Part shown: piece after piece, positions 26,490 through 35,470 of the stretch
How the letters are laid out: each line of letters starts with the position of its first letter
Position numbering within the stretch: the first letter of the stretch is position 1
Source: Paenibacillus sp. RC334
GTDB taxonomy: Bacteria; Bacillota; Bacilli; Paenibacillales; Paenibacillaceae
Length of the DNA: 64,000 nucleotides
Direction of reading: 5' to 3'
NCBI RefSeq assembly: GCF_030034735.1
Contig: NZ_CP125370.1
Location: 1,984,001 to 2,048,000, forward strand
Program-made: the position numbers and the translations under genes
The notes under the pieces: generated by a model
What the model saw: only the letters and a program-made list of their open reading frames with translations
What the model was told of the DNA's origin: nothing
Database searches by the model: none

Positions 26490-27332
26490 ATGTCCCATAG
26501 TCAAAGAACGAAAGTTACCAATATCATTATTTTTATTGCACTGGCGATTGGAGCGATTGCGATGATCGCGCCGCTGCTGTGGATGCTGTCCACTTCGGTG
26601 AAAGAAAAGCAGGATGTCTTTGCTCTTCCACCGGTATGGATACCAGAGGTGTTCCAGTTTAGCAAGTACAAGGAAATCTGGGAAGCGGGACCTTTGTTAA
26701 GCGGGATCAAGAACAGCGTGATTGTGGCTGTAAGTGTTACCGTTGTGGGTACCTTTACATCCAGTGTGGCTGCTTTTGCATTTGCAAAGCTGAGATTCCC
26801 TCATAAAAATAAACTGTTTCTTTTACTCATCGCATCGATGATGATTCCATACCCAACGGTTATGATTCCACAGTTTATGATGTTTTCCAAGCTCGGTTGG
26901 GTAGATACACTCTTGCCTCTGATCGTTCCAGGTTTGTTCGGGAATGTGGTTATGATCTTTTTCCTGCGGCAGTATTTGCTCAGTGTACCGGATGCCATTA
27001 TCGAAGCAGCTAAAATTGACGGAAGCTCTTATTTCCGACTGTATTCGTCCATTACATTCCCGCTTATTAAGCCAGCAGTAGCGGCACAGCTTATTTTATG
27101 GTTCATGGGAATTTGGAACGATTATTTGGCACCGATTATTTACTTGAATTCACCGGAAACGCAGACGTTGCAGTTGGTCATAGCGAACTTTAATGCGACC
27201 TATGCCATTCAGACGGATTATCCGCTCATTATGGCAGCTTCCATAGTCGCTTTGTTACCTGTGCTGATTATATTCCTGATCTTCCAGAAACAGATTATTG
27301 AGTCGGTTGCTATTTCCGGTGTCAAAGGTTAA
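26490..27332 (+). CDS. Sugar ABC transporter permease (AraQ-like, MalG type)
   Basis: 280 residues from the ATG at 26490; AAAGGAG is 12 bases upstream and a GTG directly after it (26478) is a less likely start. Six helices; EAA loop IIEAAKIDGSSYFRLYSSITFP. It pairs with the preceding permease. The expected ATPase is absent, as in Bacillus araNPQ, where MsmX supplies it. Confidence 0.88.
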   Translation: MSHSQRTKVTNIIIFIALAIGAIAMIAPLLWMLSTSVKEKQDVFALPPVWIPEVFQFSKYKEIWEAGPLLSGIKNSVIVAVSVTVVGTFTSSVAAFAFAKLRFPHKNKLFLLLIASMMIPYPTVMIPQFMMFSKLGWVDTLLPLIVPGLFGNVVMIFFLRQYLLSVPDAIIEAAKIDGSSYFRLYSSITFPLIKPAVAAQLILWFMGIWNDYLAPIIYLNSPETQTLQLVIANFNATYAIQTDYPLIMAASIVALLPVLIIFLIFQKQIIESVAISGVKG

Positions 27333-27413
27333 GTGTAGCCACTGGAGGGCACGGATGAATGATGCAAGGCAATCACAATATGTAATGGTAAAGGAAGGAG
27401 GAGAATAACAGTT

Positions 27414-28799
27414 ATGGTGATGCTGCTTATGCTGGGCCTATCCGGCTGTGGGGATAATACCCCGGACCCTGTGTATCCGCAGGCTCCGCCTCCCGATCAC
27501 TTGTATGATCAAAGTACGATAAATGATGAGCAGCGCTGGACGATTAATAATGCGCATGATCCTGCGATTATCAAAACAGATCAGGGCTATTATGTATATT
27601 CCACGGATGTAAAGGCAGGTGGAGAGCTGAGACCGGGGGTCATGGTACGTAAATCGACCGACCTGATTCACTGGAACTGGGTGCAGTATGCACTGCCCGG
27701 CATTCCAAAGGAAGCGGGGGCATGGTCATCAGCAACCAATCTGTGGGCACCGGACGTTATTAAAATGGGTGATGCCTATCGGATGTATTATTCAGCCTCC
27801 ACCTTCGGTAGCACACGGTCAGCAATCGGATTGCAGACATCCAGCTCGCCGGAAGGCCCGTGGAAGGATGAAGGGCTGGTCGTTAAAACGAAGGAGCATG
27901 ATAAGCTGAATGCGATTGATGCCAATCCGGTGCTGGATGCGGAGGGGAATCCGTGGATGGTGTACGGCTCGTTTTTTGGAGGCATTTATATTACGCCACT
28001 TGATCCCCAGACTGGAAAGCTGAAGGAGTCCGGCTACGGCAAAAATATTGCCGCCAGAGATCGGGCAACAGAGGACGGTGCTGTGGAAGGGCCGTACATT
28101 GTGTACAATCCCGCATTCCGCAAATATTACTTGTTTGTCTCATATGATTCTTTGTTCGAGGACTACAATGTACGCGTTGCCCGCTCGGATTCGATCACAG
28201 GGCCGTATGTGGATATCAATGGACATGATATGGCAGATACCAGCTACTTGCCCCAATATGAGATCGGGAACAAGGTATTGGGTGGTTATCGGTTCAGCGA
28301 AGGAGAAGGCTGGGTTGCGCCAGGTCACAATTCCGTTCTGAAGGACGGAGAGGATTATTATATCGTGCATCATGCACGGGGAGAAACGGATAAGAGCTGG
28401 CCGTATCTGCATGTACGCAAAATATTATGGACCGTTGAGGGCTGGCCTGTCGTATCGCCGGAACGGTATGCGGGCGAGCAGGAGCAGGATATACCTAAAA
28501 GATTATTACCCGGCAGTTGGGAACGCATCGTGATGAAGCAGGAAGTGGACGGTCAAGTGGAAGCTGAACCGCTTCGGCTGGAAGATGGAGGTCGGGCAAT
28601 CAGCGGAACGCTTGAAGGCCAGTGGAGCTTTGACGGCAAGCGTACTTTAACACTGGATTGGAGCGATACATCCGAAAGGACCAAGGAACAACTGCTATTG
28701 CTTCCTTCATGGGACTGGGAGCTGGGTCGCCAAACTTTAATTTTTACGGGTATGGACGACAAGGGAGTTTCCATTTGGGGTAAGCGTATCGGCGGTTAA
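27414..28799 (+). CDS. Arabinan endo-1,5-alpha-L-arabinosidase, GH43 lipoprotein
   Basis: 461 residues. A short hydrophobic leader ends in LSGC (Cys near 12), so the enzyme is probably tethered outside the membrane. The five-blade GH43 propeller shows the three acidic residues: Asp in NAHDPAII, Asp in NAIDANPVLD and Glu in GAVEGPYI; LWAPDVIK is also typical. It has a C-terminal extra beta domain (about 350-461), as in Abn2-type enzymes. It would release arabino-oligosaccharides for the ABC transporter encoded just upstream. AAGGAGGAG lies about 10 bases before the start. Confidence 0.88.
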   Translation: MVMLLMLGLSGCGDNTPDPVYPQAPPPDHLYDQSTINDEQRWTINNAHDPAIIKTDQGYYVYSTDVKAGGELRPGVMVRKSTDLIHWNWVQYALPGIPKEAGAWSSATNLWAPDVIKMGDAYRMYYSASTFGSTRSAIGLQTSSSPEGPWKDEGLVVKTKEHDKLNAIDANPVLDAEGNPWMVYGSFFGGIYITPLDPQTGKLKESGYGKNIAARDRATEDGAVEGPYIVYNPAFRKYYLFVSYDSLFEDYNVRVARSDSITGPYVDINGHDMADTSYLPQYEIGNKVLGGYRFSEGEGWVAPGHNSVLKDGEDYYIVHHARGETDKSWPYLHVRKILWTVEGWPVVSPERYAGEQEQDIPKRLLPGSWERIVMKQEVDGQVEAEPLRLEDGGRAISGTLEGQWSFDGKRTLTLDWSDTSERTKEQLLLLPSWDWELGRQTLIFTGMDDKGVSIWGKRIGG

Positions 28800-28840
28800 T
28801 TGTATGAACTTACATACTACACATAGAGGAGAGAAGAACC

Positions 28841-29812
28841 ATGAATCAATCTGTATCTTTTATTAATCCGGTCATTGAGCAACGGGCAGACCCTTGGATT
28901 TACAAGCATAGTGACGGATACTATTACTTTACCGGATCTGTCCCGGAGTATGACCGCATTGAGGTTCGGCGGGCACATACCATTCAGGGCTTGAATACAG
29001 CAGAGCCTGTTGCCGTGTGGCACAAATATGAAACAGGCCCGTTAAGCGCCAACATTTGGGCACCGGAAATTCATTTTATTGATGGCAAATGGTACATTTA
29101 TTTTGCAGCAGCTCGCACCACAGAAACGAAGGAAGGTTTGTTCGACCACCGGATGTTCGTGCTGGAAAATGATTCAGCTAACCCTCTGGAAGGAGAATGG
29201 GTGGAAAAGGGGCAGATTAAAACCCGTTGGGAAACGTTCGCGCTGGATGCCACAACCTTCCAGCATCATGGAGTTCTGTATTATGTGTGGGCCCAGAAGG
29301 ACCCGGACATCGTCGGTAATTCCAATCTGTACATTTCTGAAATGAGCAATCCGTGGACGCTACGCGGTGAGCAGGTGATGATCACTACCCCTGAATATGA
29401 TTGGGAAGTCATCGGTTTTAAGGTGAATGAAGGAGCGGCAGTTCTGAAACGAAACGGACGAATCTTTATCAGCTATTCAGCCAGCGCCACAGACTATAAT
29501 TATTGCATGGGGCTGCTGACAGCGGACGAGAATGCAGACTTGCTCGACCCGAAATCATGGACGAAATCGCCTGAGCCGGTATTCTGCACGAATGAGGAAA
29601 CGGGCCAATTTGGACCCGGTCATAACAGCTTTACGGTTGGGGCTGACGGTAATGACGTCATCGTGTATCATGCACGGAATTACAAGGAGATTACGGGTGA
29701 CCCGTTGTATGACCCGAATCGCCATACACGTGTTCAGCCGTTGAACTGGCATGAGGACGGGACGCCTGATTTTGGCATTCCTGTACCGGATGGAGTTCCT
29801 GCTGGTAAATAA
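28841..29812 (+). CDS. GH43 family alpha-L-arabinofuranosidase
   Basis: 323 residues, no signal peptide, so intracellular. Propeller motifs: EQRADPWIYKHSDGYYYF (Asp base), IWAPEIHFIDGKWYIYF, FALDATTF (Asp) and VNEGAAVLKRNGRIFISYS (Glu acid). Single-domain proteins of this GH43 group remove terminal arabinofuranose from 1,5-linked oligomers. It is the last gene of the operon and would finish the breakdown of imported sugars. AGAGGAG lies 9 bases before the ATG. Confidence 0.88.
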   Translation: MNQSVSFINPVIEQRADPWIYKHSDGYYYFTGSVPEYDRIEVRRAHTIQGLNTAEPVAVWHKYETGPLSANIWAPEIHFIDGKWYIYFAAARTTETKEGLFDHRMFVLENDSANPLEGEWVEKGQIKTRWETFALDATTFQHHGVLYYVWAQKDPDIVGNSNLYISEMSNPWTLRGEQVMITTPEYDWEVIGFKVNEGAAVLKRNGRIFISYSASATDYNYCMGLLTADENADLLDPKSWTKSPEPVFCTNEETGQFGPGHNSFTVGADGNDVIVYHARNYKEITGDPLYDPNRHTRVQPLNWHEDGTPDFGIPVPDGVPAGK

Positions 29813-29914
29813 GCGATACGAATGTTGTAGATGGTTCATGTGTTGCACAGCAATACTGTAGCTTTCTAAATAGAGTAGGAATTATAATTTACTACGCATA
29901 ACAAGAGGAATAAG

Positions 29915-29950
29915 ATATCCCCTGAGCTTTAGGCCGGGGGATATTTTTTT
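29915..29950 (+). terminator. Terminator of the arabinan operon
   Basis: Stem ATATCCCC with GGGGATAT around a 13-base loop, followed by seven T. The 404 bases from 29813 to 30216 hold this, a second hairpin and A/T-rich leader sequence. Confidence 0.85.
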
Positions 29951-30003
29951 ATTTCGGGAAAGCAAGGGTGATTTTTTTAAACTGTATATGGAAGTAAGCA
30001 GGC

Positions 30004-30045
30004 TGGCCGTAATTCCTTATGTTGGAGTTACGGCCATTTGTTTTG
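30004..30045. terminator. Second hairpin terminator
   Basis: TGGCCGTAATTCC (30004-30016) pairs with GGAGTTACGGCCA (30024-30036), one mismatch, followed by TTTGTTTT. Confidence 0.75.
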
Positions 30046-30216
30046 TAGGAGAAAGGTATGCCAAGCATCTGATTTGATAAAAATGTTTAATATTTTCCAC
30101 GGGATGGAAGCTGCAAATGTATGGTAAAGTGTAGTTTATACAAGAATTTTTTATCCTAAAGTTTTTTTCCAAAGTCTCATGTGCATACCGAATCCGAATC
30201 ACACGAGGTGAGAAAA

Positions 30217-32304
30217 ATGCTGCAATCATTAAAAGCCATTGCTAATTATCGGAAAGAAAATGATCTGGCCTGGGATACGCCGACTTGGCTGAAACTACTC
30301 GTTTCGGCTGAGGAGCGTATTGTGAATCTGGAACGCATCCACTCCATAGGGGAGTTAAAGGATGCTAATCCCGTACTGGATTATGTGGAGCATACGTTGC
30401 ATATTTTGGACGGGCTTCCGCTGTCTTTCTGGATTAAGGAGCTGCTAGAAGACGTGCTGGTTTGGTCTGAGACGGCCAAAGGAGGCACAGTTCGCGAACG
30501 GCTGCGCTGGCAGCAGGAGGGCATCAATTTATTTGTGCATAATATCGGTTCCGCCCAACTGTACGTCAGACAGGCTCAAGCGGAGAAACCGGTGTTTCCC
30601 CGCAATACTATGACTCGGATTCTGATTGAGACGCATGGATTAATCGGACAGTATATACGGGGTGAAATTCCTTTTGCGGAAAATCGGGCGCTGCTGGAAA
30701 TGACCCGTAAGGGCTGGTTAAGCCACGAGGAACTGGAGCTTGCCTTGCGGGCGCTGAACGAGTGCATTATCGCCGGGGTAGACCCTGCATTATGGGAGCA
30801 GGTACGGAGTGAAGTGGAGCAACTGATTGGCTGGATCGCATGGGATAACGCGCCTGTGGCCTGGAGTGTAAAGGAACGACTGGAGAGATTACGGTCGGTT
30901 TCTATTCATGAAGGGGAGCCCTTCGAGCAGGCCTACGCCGAGCTGGAGCGCGAGTTGAATGTAGATAAGGCGCTGGCTCCGTTGGAGAATCGGACGCTTT
31001 GGTATGTGGAGTCGGCTTTACAGGATTTTTCGCTTCAGGAGCTGGTGAAGGTGTTTTTGCTCACGTTACGGGATGGTACGGGACAGGAATTGCCTGCAAC
31101 GGTGCGTCATATCAGCTTTGAATCGCTCATGAACACCATGCATTATGACTATCGCGGCATCAAGAAAATTAACGTTTATAAAAAACGGATGATTGAAAAA
31201 TATTTACACGCGCTATCCTGGCAGGATATCTTGAAAGGAAAACGGAAGCATAATCCTCATTTGAATGTGATTGTGGAGCATAAAGAGGAACTGCCGAGTA
31301 CCGTATTTTTCAATTTTCATTTTTCATCTGCGGCTGAGAAGCTGATCGACTTTTGCATCGAGGCGGAAAAAACGCCTTTGTATGACAAAGCTATATTACT
31401 ACTGTTTGACCTGTTCGGTTTGCGCCGTGATGCTTATGATCGTTTTCATAATGAGGAAACATACCTTACGGATATGAACCAAACCGTAGATTACAAAAAG
31501 GTCATTCTAGATTACGTGACGGGAACTCGTGTACTAGATATCGGACCGGGCGGGGGTGTGCTGCTGGACCTGATTGAACAGGAGATACCGGACGCGAAGC
31601 CGTTGGGACTTGATATTTCTGTGAATGTTATTGAGGCGCTCAAACGTAAAAAGCAATTGGAGGGCCACCGTTGGAATGTGATTAAAGGAGATGCTCTCCA
31701 ACTGGAGGAATTTATAGAGCCGGGGAGCATGGATACGGTTATTTTTTCTTCCATTCTCCACGAGCTGTATTCTTACATTGAACGGGATGGAGCCCGGTTC
31801 AATCTGCATACGGTGGAGGCTGCTTTGCAAAGCGCCTATCATGTGCTGGCACCGGGCGGACGTATCATTATCCGTGACGGCATTATGACTGAACCAGCAG
31901 AACAGCGTAGACGAATCCGATTCCTGGAGCCGGACGGAATGGAATGGTTGCTGCGATATGCCGAAGATTTTGCAGGTCGCCACATTGAAGTTGAGCGTGT
32001 GAGTGAGCATGAGGCAATCTTGCCTGTGAACGATGCGATGGAATTTCTGTACACCTACACGTGGGGAGCGGAAGCCTATGTGCATGAAGTGCAGGAGCAG
32101 TTTGGGTATTTTACCCCTTCACAGTATGAAGAGTGTATTCGTCGCACGCTTGGATCGCAGGCTATAATCCGGGAGAGCCGTCACTATTTGCAGGAGGGAT
32201 ATGCGGAAGCGCTTGCCGGGCGTATTGAATTGACCGATGAGCAGGGTCAGCCTGTTTCTCTGCCAGATAGCACCTGTCTGATTGTGATTGAGAAGCCGCA
32301 ATAG
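30217..32304 (+). CDS. Large SAM-dependent methyltransferase with long unassigned N-terminal region
   Basis: 695 residues from the ATG at 30217 (GAGGTGA 5 bases upstream; an earlier GTG at 30181 has no site). Residues 1 to about 420 are all-helical and not recognised. Residues about 430-620 form a class I methyltransferase: VLDIGPGGGVLLDLI (SAM loop), LGLDISVN, KGDALQLEEF and DTVIFSSILHELYSY, then APGGRIIIRDG. The C-terminal 70 residues are extra. The acceptor is unknown. A stand-alone gene: terminators lie on both sides. Confidence 0.8.
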   Translation: MLQSLKAIANYRKENDLAWDTPTWLKLLVSAEERIVNLERIHSIGELKDANPVLDYVEHTLHILDGLPLSFWIKELLEDVLVWSETAKGGTVRERLRWQQEGINLFVHNIGSAQLYVRQAQAEKPVFPRNTMTRILIETHGLIGQYIRGEIPFAENRALLEMTRKGWLSHEELELALRALNECIIAGVDPALWEQVRSEVEQLIGWIAWDNAPVAWSVKERLERLRSVSIHEGEPFEQAYAELERELNVDKALAPLENRTLWYVESALQDFSLQELVKVFLLTLRDGTGQELPATVRHISFESLMNTMHYDYRGIKKINVYKKRMIEKYLHALSWQDILKGKRKHNPHLNVIVEHKEELPSTVFFNFHFSSAAEKLIDFCIEAEKTPLYDKAILLLFDLFGLRRDAYDRFHNEETYLTDMNQTVDYKKVILDYVTGTRVLDIGPGGGVLLDLIEQEIPDAKPLGLDISVNVIEALKRKKQLEGHRWNVIKGDALQLEEFIEPGSMDTVIFSSILHELYSYIERDGARFNLHTVEAALQSAYHVLAPGGRIIIRDGIMTEPAEQRRRIRFLEPDGMEWLLRYAEDFAGRHIEVERVSEHEAILPVNDAMEFLYTYTWGAEAYVHEVQEQFGYFTPSQYEECIRRTLGSQAIIRESRHYLQEGYAEALAGRIELTDEQGQPVSLPDSTCLIVIEKPQ

Positions 32305-32355
32305 AGTGGTTAGTATGCTTTGTTTTGTTATCGAGTGAGACTGATAAAATGTAAG

Positions 32356-32398
32356 AAAGCCTTCTGATTTGCGTCTAACGCGGTCAGAAGGCTTTTTT
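32356..32398 (+). terminator. Terminator after the methyltransferase gene
   Basis: AAAGCCTTCTGA (32356-32367) pairs with TCAGAAGGCTTT, with a GCG/CGC inner stem, then T-rich sequence. Confidence 0.88.
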
Positions 32399-32589
32399 AC
32401 ACTTTAGTAGACAATTGATTCATTTGTAAAAGAAACAGACATTCTGTCTGCTCGTTCACAAGTTACTTCCGATTTAATGTACCATAATTATGGAAAAAAG
32501 TGATTTTGAAAATGATATACTAAGAGGGAACATTCTATGAATATTCGGTATACCTTTTTTTGCTACCAATGAAGGGAGGCGTGTTCGTG

Positions 32590-32862
32590 ATGTCCTCGCA
32601 TGTGGAGATATCGCAATATGACCCGCAGTGGGTAAAAGAGTGCGTGTGAGCGGACAAAAATCGCAGAGACTCTCGGAGATATAAGTATGGGCATAGAGCA
32701 TATTGGGAGCACATCCGTTTCTGGCCTTGGAGCCAAGGCGATTATTGATATTATGGTTGGGGTAGAAGATTTGGCGCAGCAGTTCAAATATGATCGTCAA
32801 GCGTATACCGAGGCCAAAGGGTCCTTCATTCGGCAGGTGATTCAGCAGGCGAAGCTTAGGAA
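32590..32862 (+). pseudogene. Degenerate second GrpB gene
   Basis: A GrpB start (MSSHVEISQYDPQWVKE) breaks at a TGA after CV. A one-base shift restores ERTKIAETLGDISMGIEHIGSTSVSGLGAKAIIDIM, the catalytic core. The frame then jumps from VGVEDLAQQ to KYDRQAYTEAKGSFIRQ, the family C-terminus, leaving out some 80 residues seen in the intact copy at 18208. It therefore carries at least a frameshift and an internal deletion. The terminal codons merge into the next gene. Confidence 0.75.
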
Positions 32863-32873
32863 GGATGAAAAAT

Positions 32874-33254
32874 ATGATGCTGGATACACAAGTAACGCCG
32901 GATGGTTTAAAAGAACGAATGATGCTGTTATCGGCGCTGGAAAAGGAGGACGTTACCTTTTGTATGTGGAGGGAAGCTGGAGATACGGCATGGCGTATGG
33001 GCAACGTGAACATTCCTGAGGCGTATGATGATGGCTCATCCTTTTTGCTGGGGAAAATTATAGATACACCGGAGGAATATCAGAAATGGGCTGAAAGTTA
33101 CTATGACCTGCCGATTTCTCTGGAGATTGTAAGCCGGATTTTCAATGGTGTTCCGATTCATGCACAGATGATCTCTACGCTGCATCCTCAGCGCGACCTG
33201 ACGGAAGCGATGAAAGAACTGGAGCAGCTTGGCATATCGGTAGAAGAAAGATAA
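32874..33254 (+). CDS. Conserved-looking protein of unknown function (126 aa)
   Basis: I do not recognise this family. The frame begins MMLDTQVTPDGLKERMMLLSALE and contains FLLGKIIDTPEEYQKWAESYYDL and a helical end with LHPQRDLTEAMKELEQLG. The ATG at 32874 (or 32877) has AGGAAGG at suitable spacing; the ATG at 32865 is too close to it. It overlaps the tail of the degenerate GrpB gene in another frame. Composition is acidic and soluble, with no signal or membrane segment. Confidence 0.6.
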   Translation: MMLDTQVTPDGLKERMMLLSALEKEDVTFCMWREAGDTAWRMGNVNIPEAYDDGSSFLLGKIIDTPEEYQKWAESYYDLPISLEIVSRIFNGVPIHAQMISTLHPQRDLTEAMKELEQLGISVEER

Positions 33255-33342
33255 CAAACAACTCTGTTTATCTTAACACTTTTTGCATATAATACAGGAG
33301 AAATGACAGGATAGCTTTAAAAATGAAGGAGTTGTGTTGAAA

Positions 33343-33768
33343 ATGTCAAAACGTTTGATTCCTTACATCACGATGGATGGAAATGCAAAAGAAGCAATCG
33401 AATTTTATGAAAAGGCATTGGATGCCCAACTGCTTTTTATCCAAACCTTCGGTGAAATGCCTGAAAACCCTGATTTTCCCATTCCCGCAGAGGTCAAGGA
33501 ACGTGTGGGACATGCCACCCTCAAAGTTGGTGAGACAGAGCTTATGTTTTCCGACACCTTTCCTGGCTCGCCGTTCAGCAGCGGGAATCAGGTGAGCATC
33601 TGTATTACAACCGACAGTGTGGAGCAATCCCAAAAAATGTTTGACGCTCTACAGCAAGGAGGACAGGTGGGGATGGCCTTGCAAGAAACCCATTTTAGTC
33701 CTGCTTATGGGAATGTAACGGACAAGTTTGGTATCACCTTTCAAATTTTCACGGAGGCTCGGTCTTAA
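33343..33768 (+). CDS. VOC family protein (PhnB/YjdN-like)
   Basis: 141 residues: SKRLIPYITMDGNAKEAIEFYEKALDAQ, then MPENPDFPIPAEVKERVGHATLKVGETELMFSD and the C-terminal WxxG-less SPAYGNVTDKFGITFQIF. This is the two beta-alpha-beta-beta-beta module fold of glyoxalase-like proteins of the PhnB group; enzymatic function is usually unknown. AAGGAG is 11 bases from the ATG; a TTG at 33337 (5 bases) is a possible alternative start. Confidence 0.86.
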   Translation: MSKRLIPYITMDGNAKEAIEFYEKALDAQLLFIQTFGEMPENPDFPIPAEVKERVGHATLKVGETELMFSDTFPGSPFSSGNQVSICITTDSVEQSQKMFDALQQGGQVGMALQETHFSPAYGNVTDKFGITFQIFTEARS

Positions 33769-33775
33769 ACAATGG

Positions 33776-33820
33776 AAAACGGCCCGATTTCGCTACCTTG
33801 GTGATCTGGCCGTTTTGTTT
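33776..33820. terminator. Terminator between convergent VOC and ankyrin genes
   Basis: AAAACGGCC (33776-33784) pairs with GGCCGTTTT, with T- and A-rich flanks that allow use in both directions. Confidence 0.82.
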
Positions 33821-33837
33821 TATGCATGAATCCTCGT

Positions 33838-34359
33838 TCAAGAGGTTGCTCCATGCTGGCGAAGGTATTCTGCAACGTTCTGGTGGCCTTGCTGAACAGC
33901 AAGAGACAGTGCGGTTTCTCCATCGGTTCCCTTGGCATTTACATCAGCGCCGTGCTCCATTAACAGACGAATGATTTCCGGTTGATTATCATGATATGCA
34001 GCGGTATGCAGGCAAGTATGACCATCGCTATCCTGGATGTGGGTCCGGGCTTGGTGGGACAAAAGGAGACGGATTACATCCGTATTTCTCTCTCCGACAA
34101 TTGCAGCATGAAGGGCGGTGTTGGAAAGGATGAAAGAAACTTTGGAGTGAGAGATTGCATTAATGCCCGCTCCATGATCCAGAAGGACCTGCACGGCATC
34201 AGCATGACCGTAATGTGCTGCAAATCCCAATAGTGTAAGTCCATCGCTATTTTCAGTGTCGGTCAGGCTTGGGTAGGATTCCAGCAACTCCTTTAACCGT
34301 AGAGCATCCCCTGATTGTGCCGCCTGAAATGCCTCATTAATGACGTGAATAAGTTCCAT
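33838..34359 (-). CDS. Ankyrin-repeat protein
   Basis: 173 residues made up of four to five ankyrin units: DGLTLLGFAAHYGHADAVQVLLDHGA, SNTALHAAIVGERNTDVIRLLLSH, DGHTCLHTAAYHDNQPEIIRLLMEHGA and DGETALSLAVQQGHQNVAEYLRQHGA. There is no signal peptide or other domain; it probably mediates protein contacts in the cytosol. AAGGAGG lies 8-9 bases upstream of the ATG. No partner gene is evident. Confidence 0.9.
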   Translation of the reverse strand: MELIHVINEAFQAAQSGDALRLKELLESYPSLTDTENSDGLTLLGFAAHYGHADAVQVLLDHGAGINAISHSKVSFILSNTALHAAIVGERNTDVIRLLLSHQARTHIQDSDGHTCLHTAAYHDNQPEIIRLLMEHGADVNAKGTDGETALSLAVQQGHQNVAEYLRQHGATS

Positions 34360-34517
34360 TCATTGGGCCTCCTTATCAATCATAGCACTATGCTTTTATT
34401 TGAAAATCAAATATGCACTTATAGTATGGGTGGCCTTATCAGTTTTTACAAGCACAGGGTAATATGTGTGTAACTGATCTTTGATGATCAAAATGGAGAG
34501 ACCTGAGGAGGTTGACG

Positions 34518-35273
34518 ATGTTAGTCCCTAACGAGATTTTGTCTATATGGGAAAAGTTTAATACCTTTCCGATGGAGACGTTAACGAAGGCTTGGTTTTA
34601 TAGGAAAACGGACGGAAAGAAACAGAGAGATGTGTCTTTAATGAAGGAGCACCATGAGCGGTATGGGATTACAGGTAATTGTTTTGACTTAGCGATATGG
34701 CTGCTGCACGAGTTTGAAAAAGAAGGAATTGAAGCTTATCCTATCGGCCATGATTTGGGGACAACAGAGGCACACGTCGCTGTAATAGCTAAAAATGAAG
34801 ATGGCAGACGTTATTTATGCGATTTGGGAGACCAATGGTTGATTCCAGTATTAGTAGATGCAGATCATCCAAGCTTTACATCAGAGAGATTAACAGGATT
34901 TTTTCCAGCAGCAGAAATTGAGGTTCAACCGCATCAGGATGCCGTTACAATCTTATATCACAGACCTAATGGTAAAATGAGTCGTCAGAAGTTCGATCTT
35001 GCACCATTGGAATTCTCGACATTTTGGAAGGCGGCGGAAATTTCTCAGAACACGATAAAAAAGTCGCCTTTGCTAGAATGTAGAGTTTCGTATTTATCCG
35101 AAATTGCACATTGGGAGTTTTATAACTGGTCGAGTTTTCTGAGTACGACGGCTGGAATTATAAATGAACCTGAGATAAAGGATATTAAAGCATGGTGTGA
35201 TCGACTCCATCAAAAAACAGGGTATAATGAGGGTTTTCTTTTGGAAGTATTACAAATATACAAAGATATGTGA
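34518..35273 (+). CDS. Arylamine N-acetyltransferase/transglutaminase-like protein of unknown role
   Basis: 251 residues from the ATG at 34518 (GAGGAGG 6 bases upstream). A Cys-His-Asp arrangement is visible: Cys in ITGNCFDLAIWLLHEF, His in TEAHVAVIAK, Asp in RYLCDLGDQW. Spacing and surrounding strands suit the papain-like fold shared by arylamine N-acetyltransferases and transglutaminases, but the classic NAT motif RGGxC is absent. It may be a divergent acyltransferase or an isopeptide-modifying enzyme. The substrate is unknown and no neighbour gives a hint. Confidence 0.6.
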   Translation: MLVPNEILSIWEKFNTFPMETLTKAWFYRKTDGKKQRDVSLMKEHHERYGITGNCFDLAIWLLHEFEKEGIEAYPIGHDLGTTEAHVAVIAKNEDGRRYLCDLGDQWLIPVLVDADHPSFTSERLTGFFPAAEIEVQPHQDAVTILYHRPNGKMSRQKFDLAPLEFSTFWKAAEISQNTIKKSPLLECRVSYLSEIAHWEFYNWSSFLSTTAGIINEPEIKDIKAWCDRLHQKTGYNEGFLLEVLQIYKDM

Positions 35274-35289
35274 CTCAGTATGCAGAGAT

Positions 35290-35430
35290 GACTATAACAG
35301 CGAGTGGATGGATTCTGGAGAAGCGAAGCGTTCGCCTTTGCCGGGGGACTCTAACCTTAAATTCTAATCCAAAAGAATCCCCTGACAACAGCGATCGGAA
35401 GAACTATCCACTTGCGGAGTGGTCTTCCTC
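35290..35430. repeat. Structured intergenic element, possible dispersed repeat
   Basis: The gap between the previous gene and nrdF holds TTCTGGAGAAGCGAAGCGTT, a GCGAA/TTCGC dyad, and two hairpins: GGGGGACTC with GAATCCCC, and GGAAGA ... CCACT/AGTGG ... TCTTCC (35397-35428). A related stretch (TTTTGGAGAAGTGTAAGCGTTC) occurs at about 11817-11838. An open frame across it (35270-35623) is not convincing. Confidence 0.45.
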
Positions 35431-35470
35431 AGCATCACCTAAACAAACTATTTTCACATATACCTATTAC

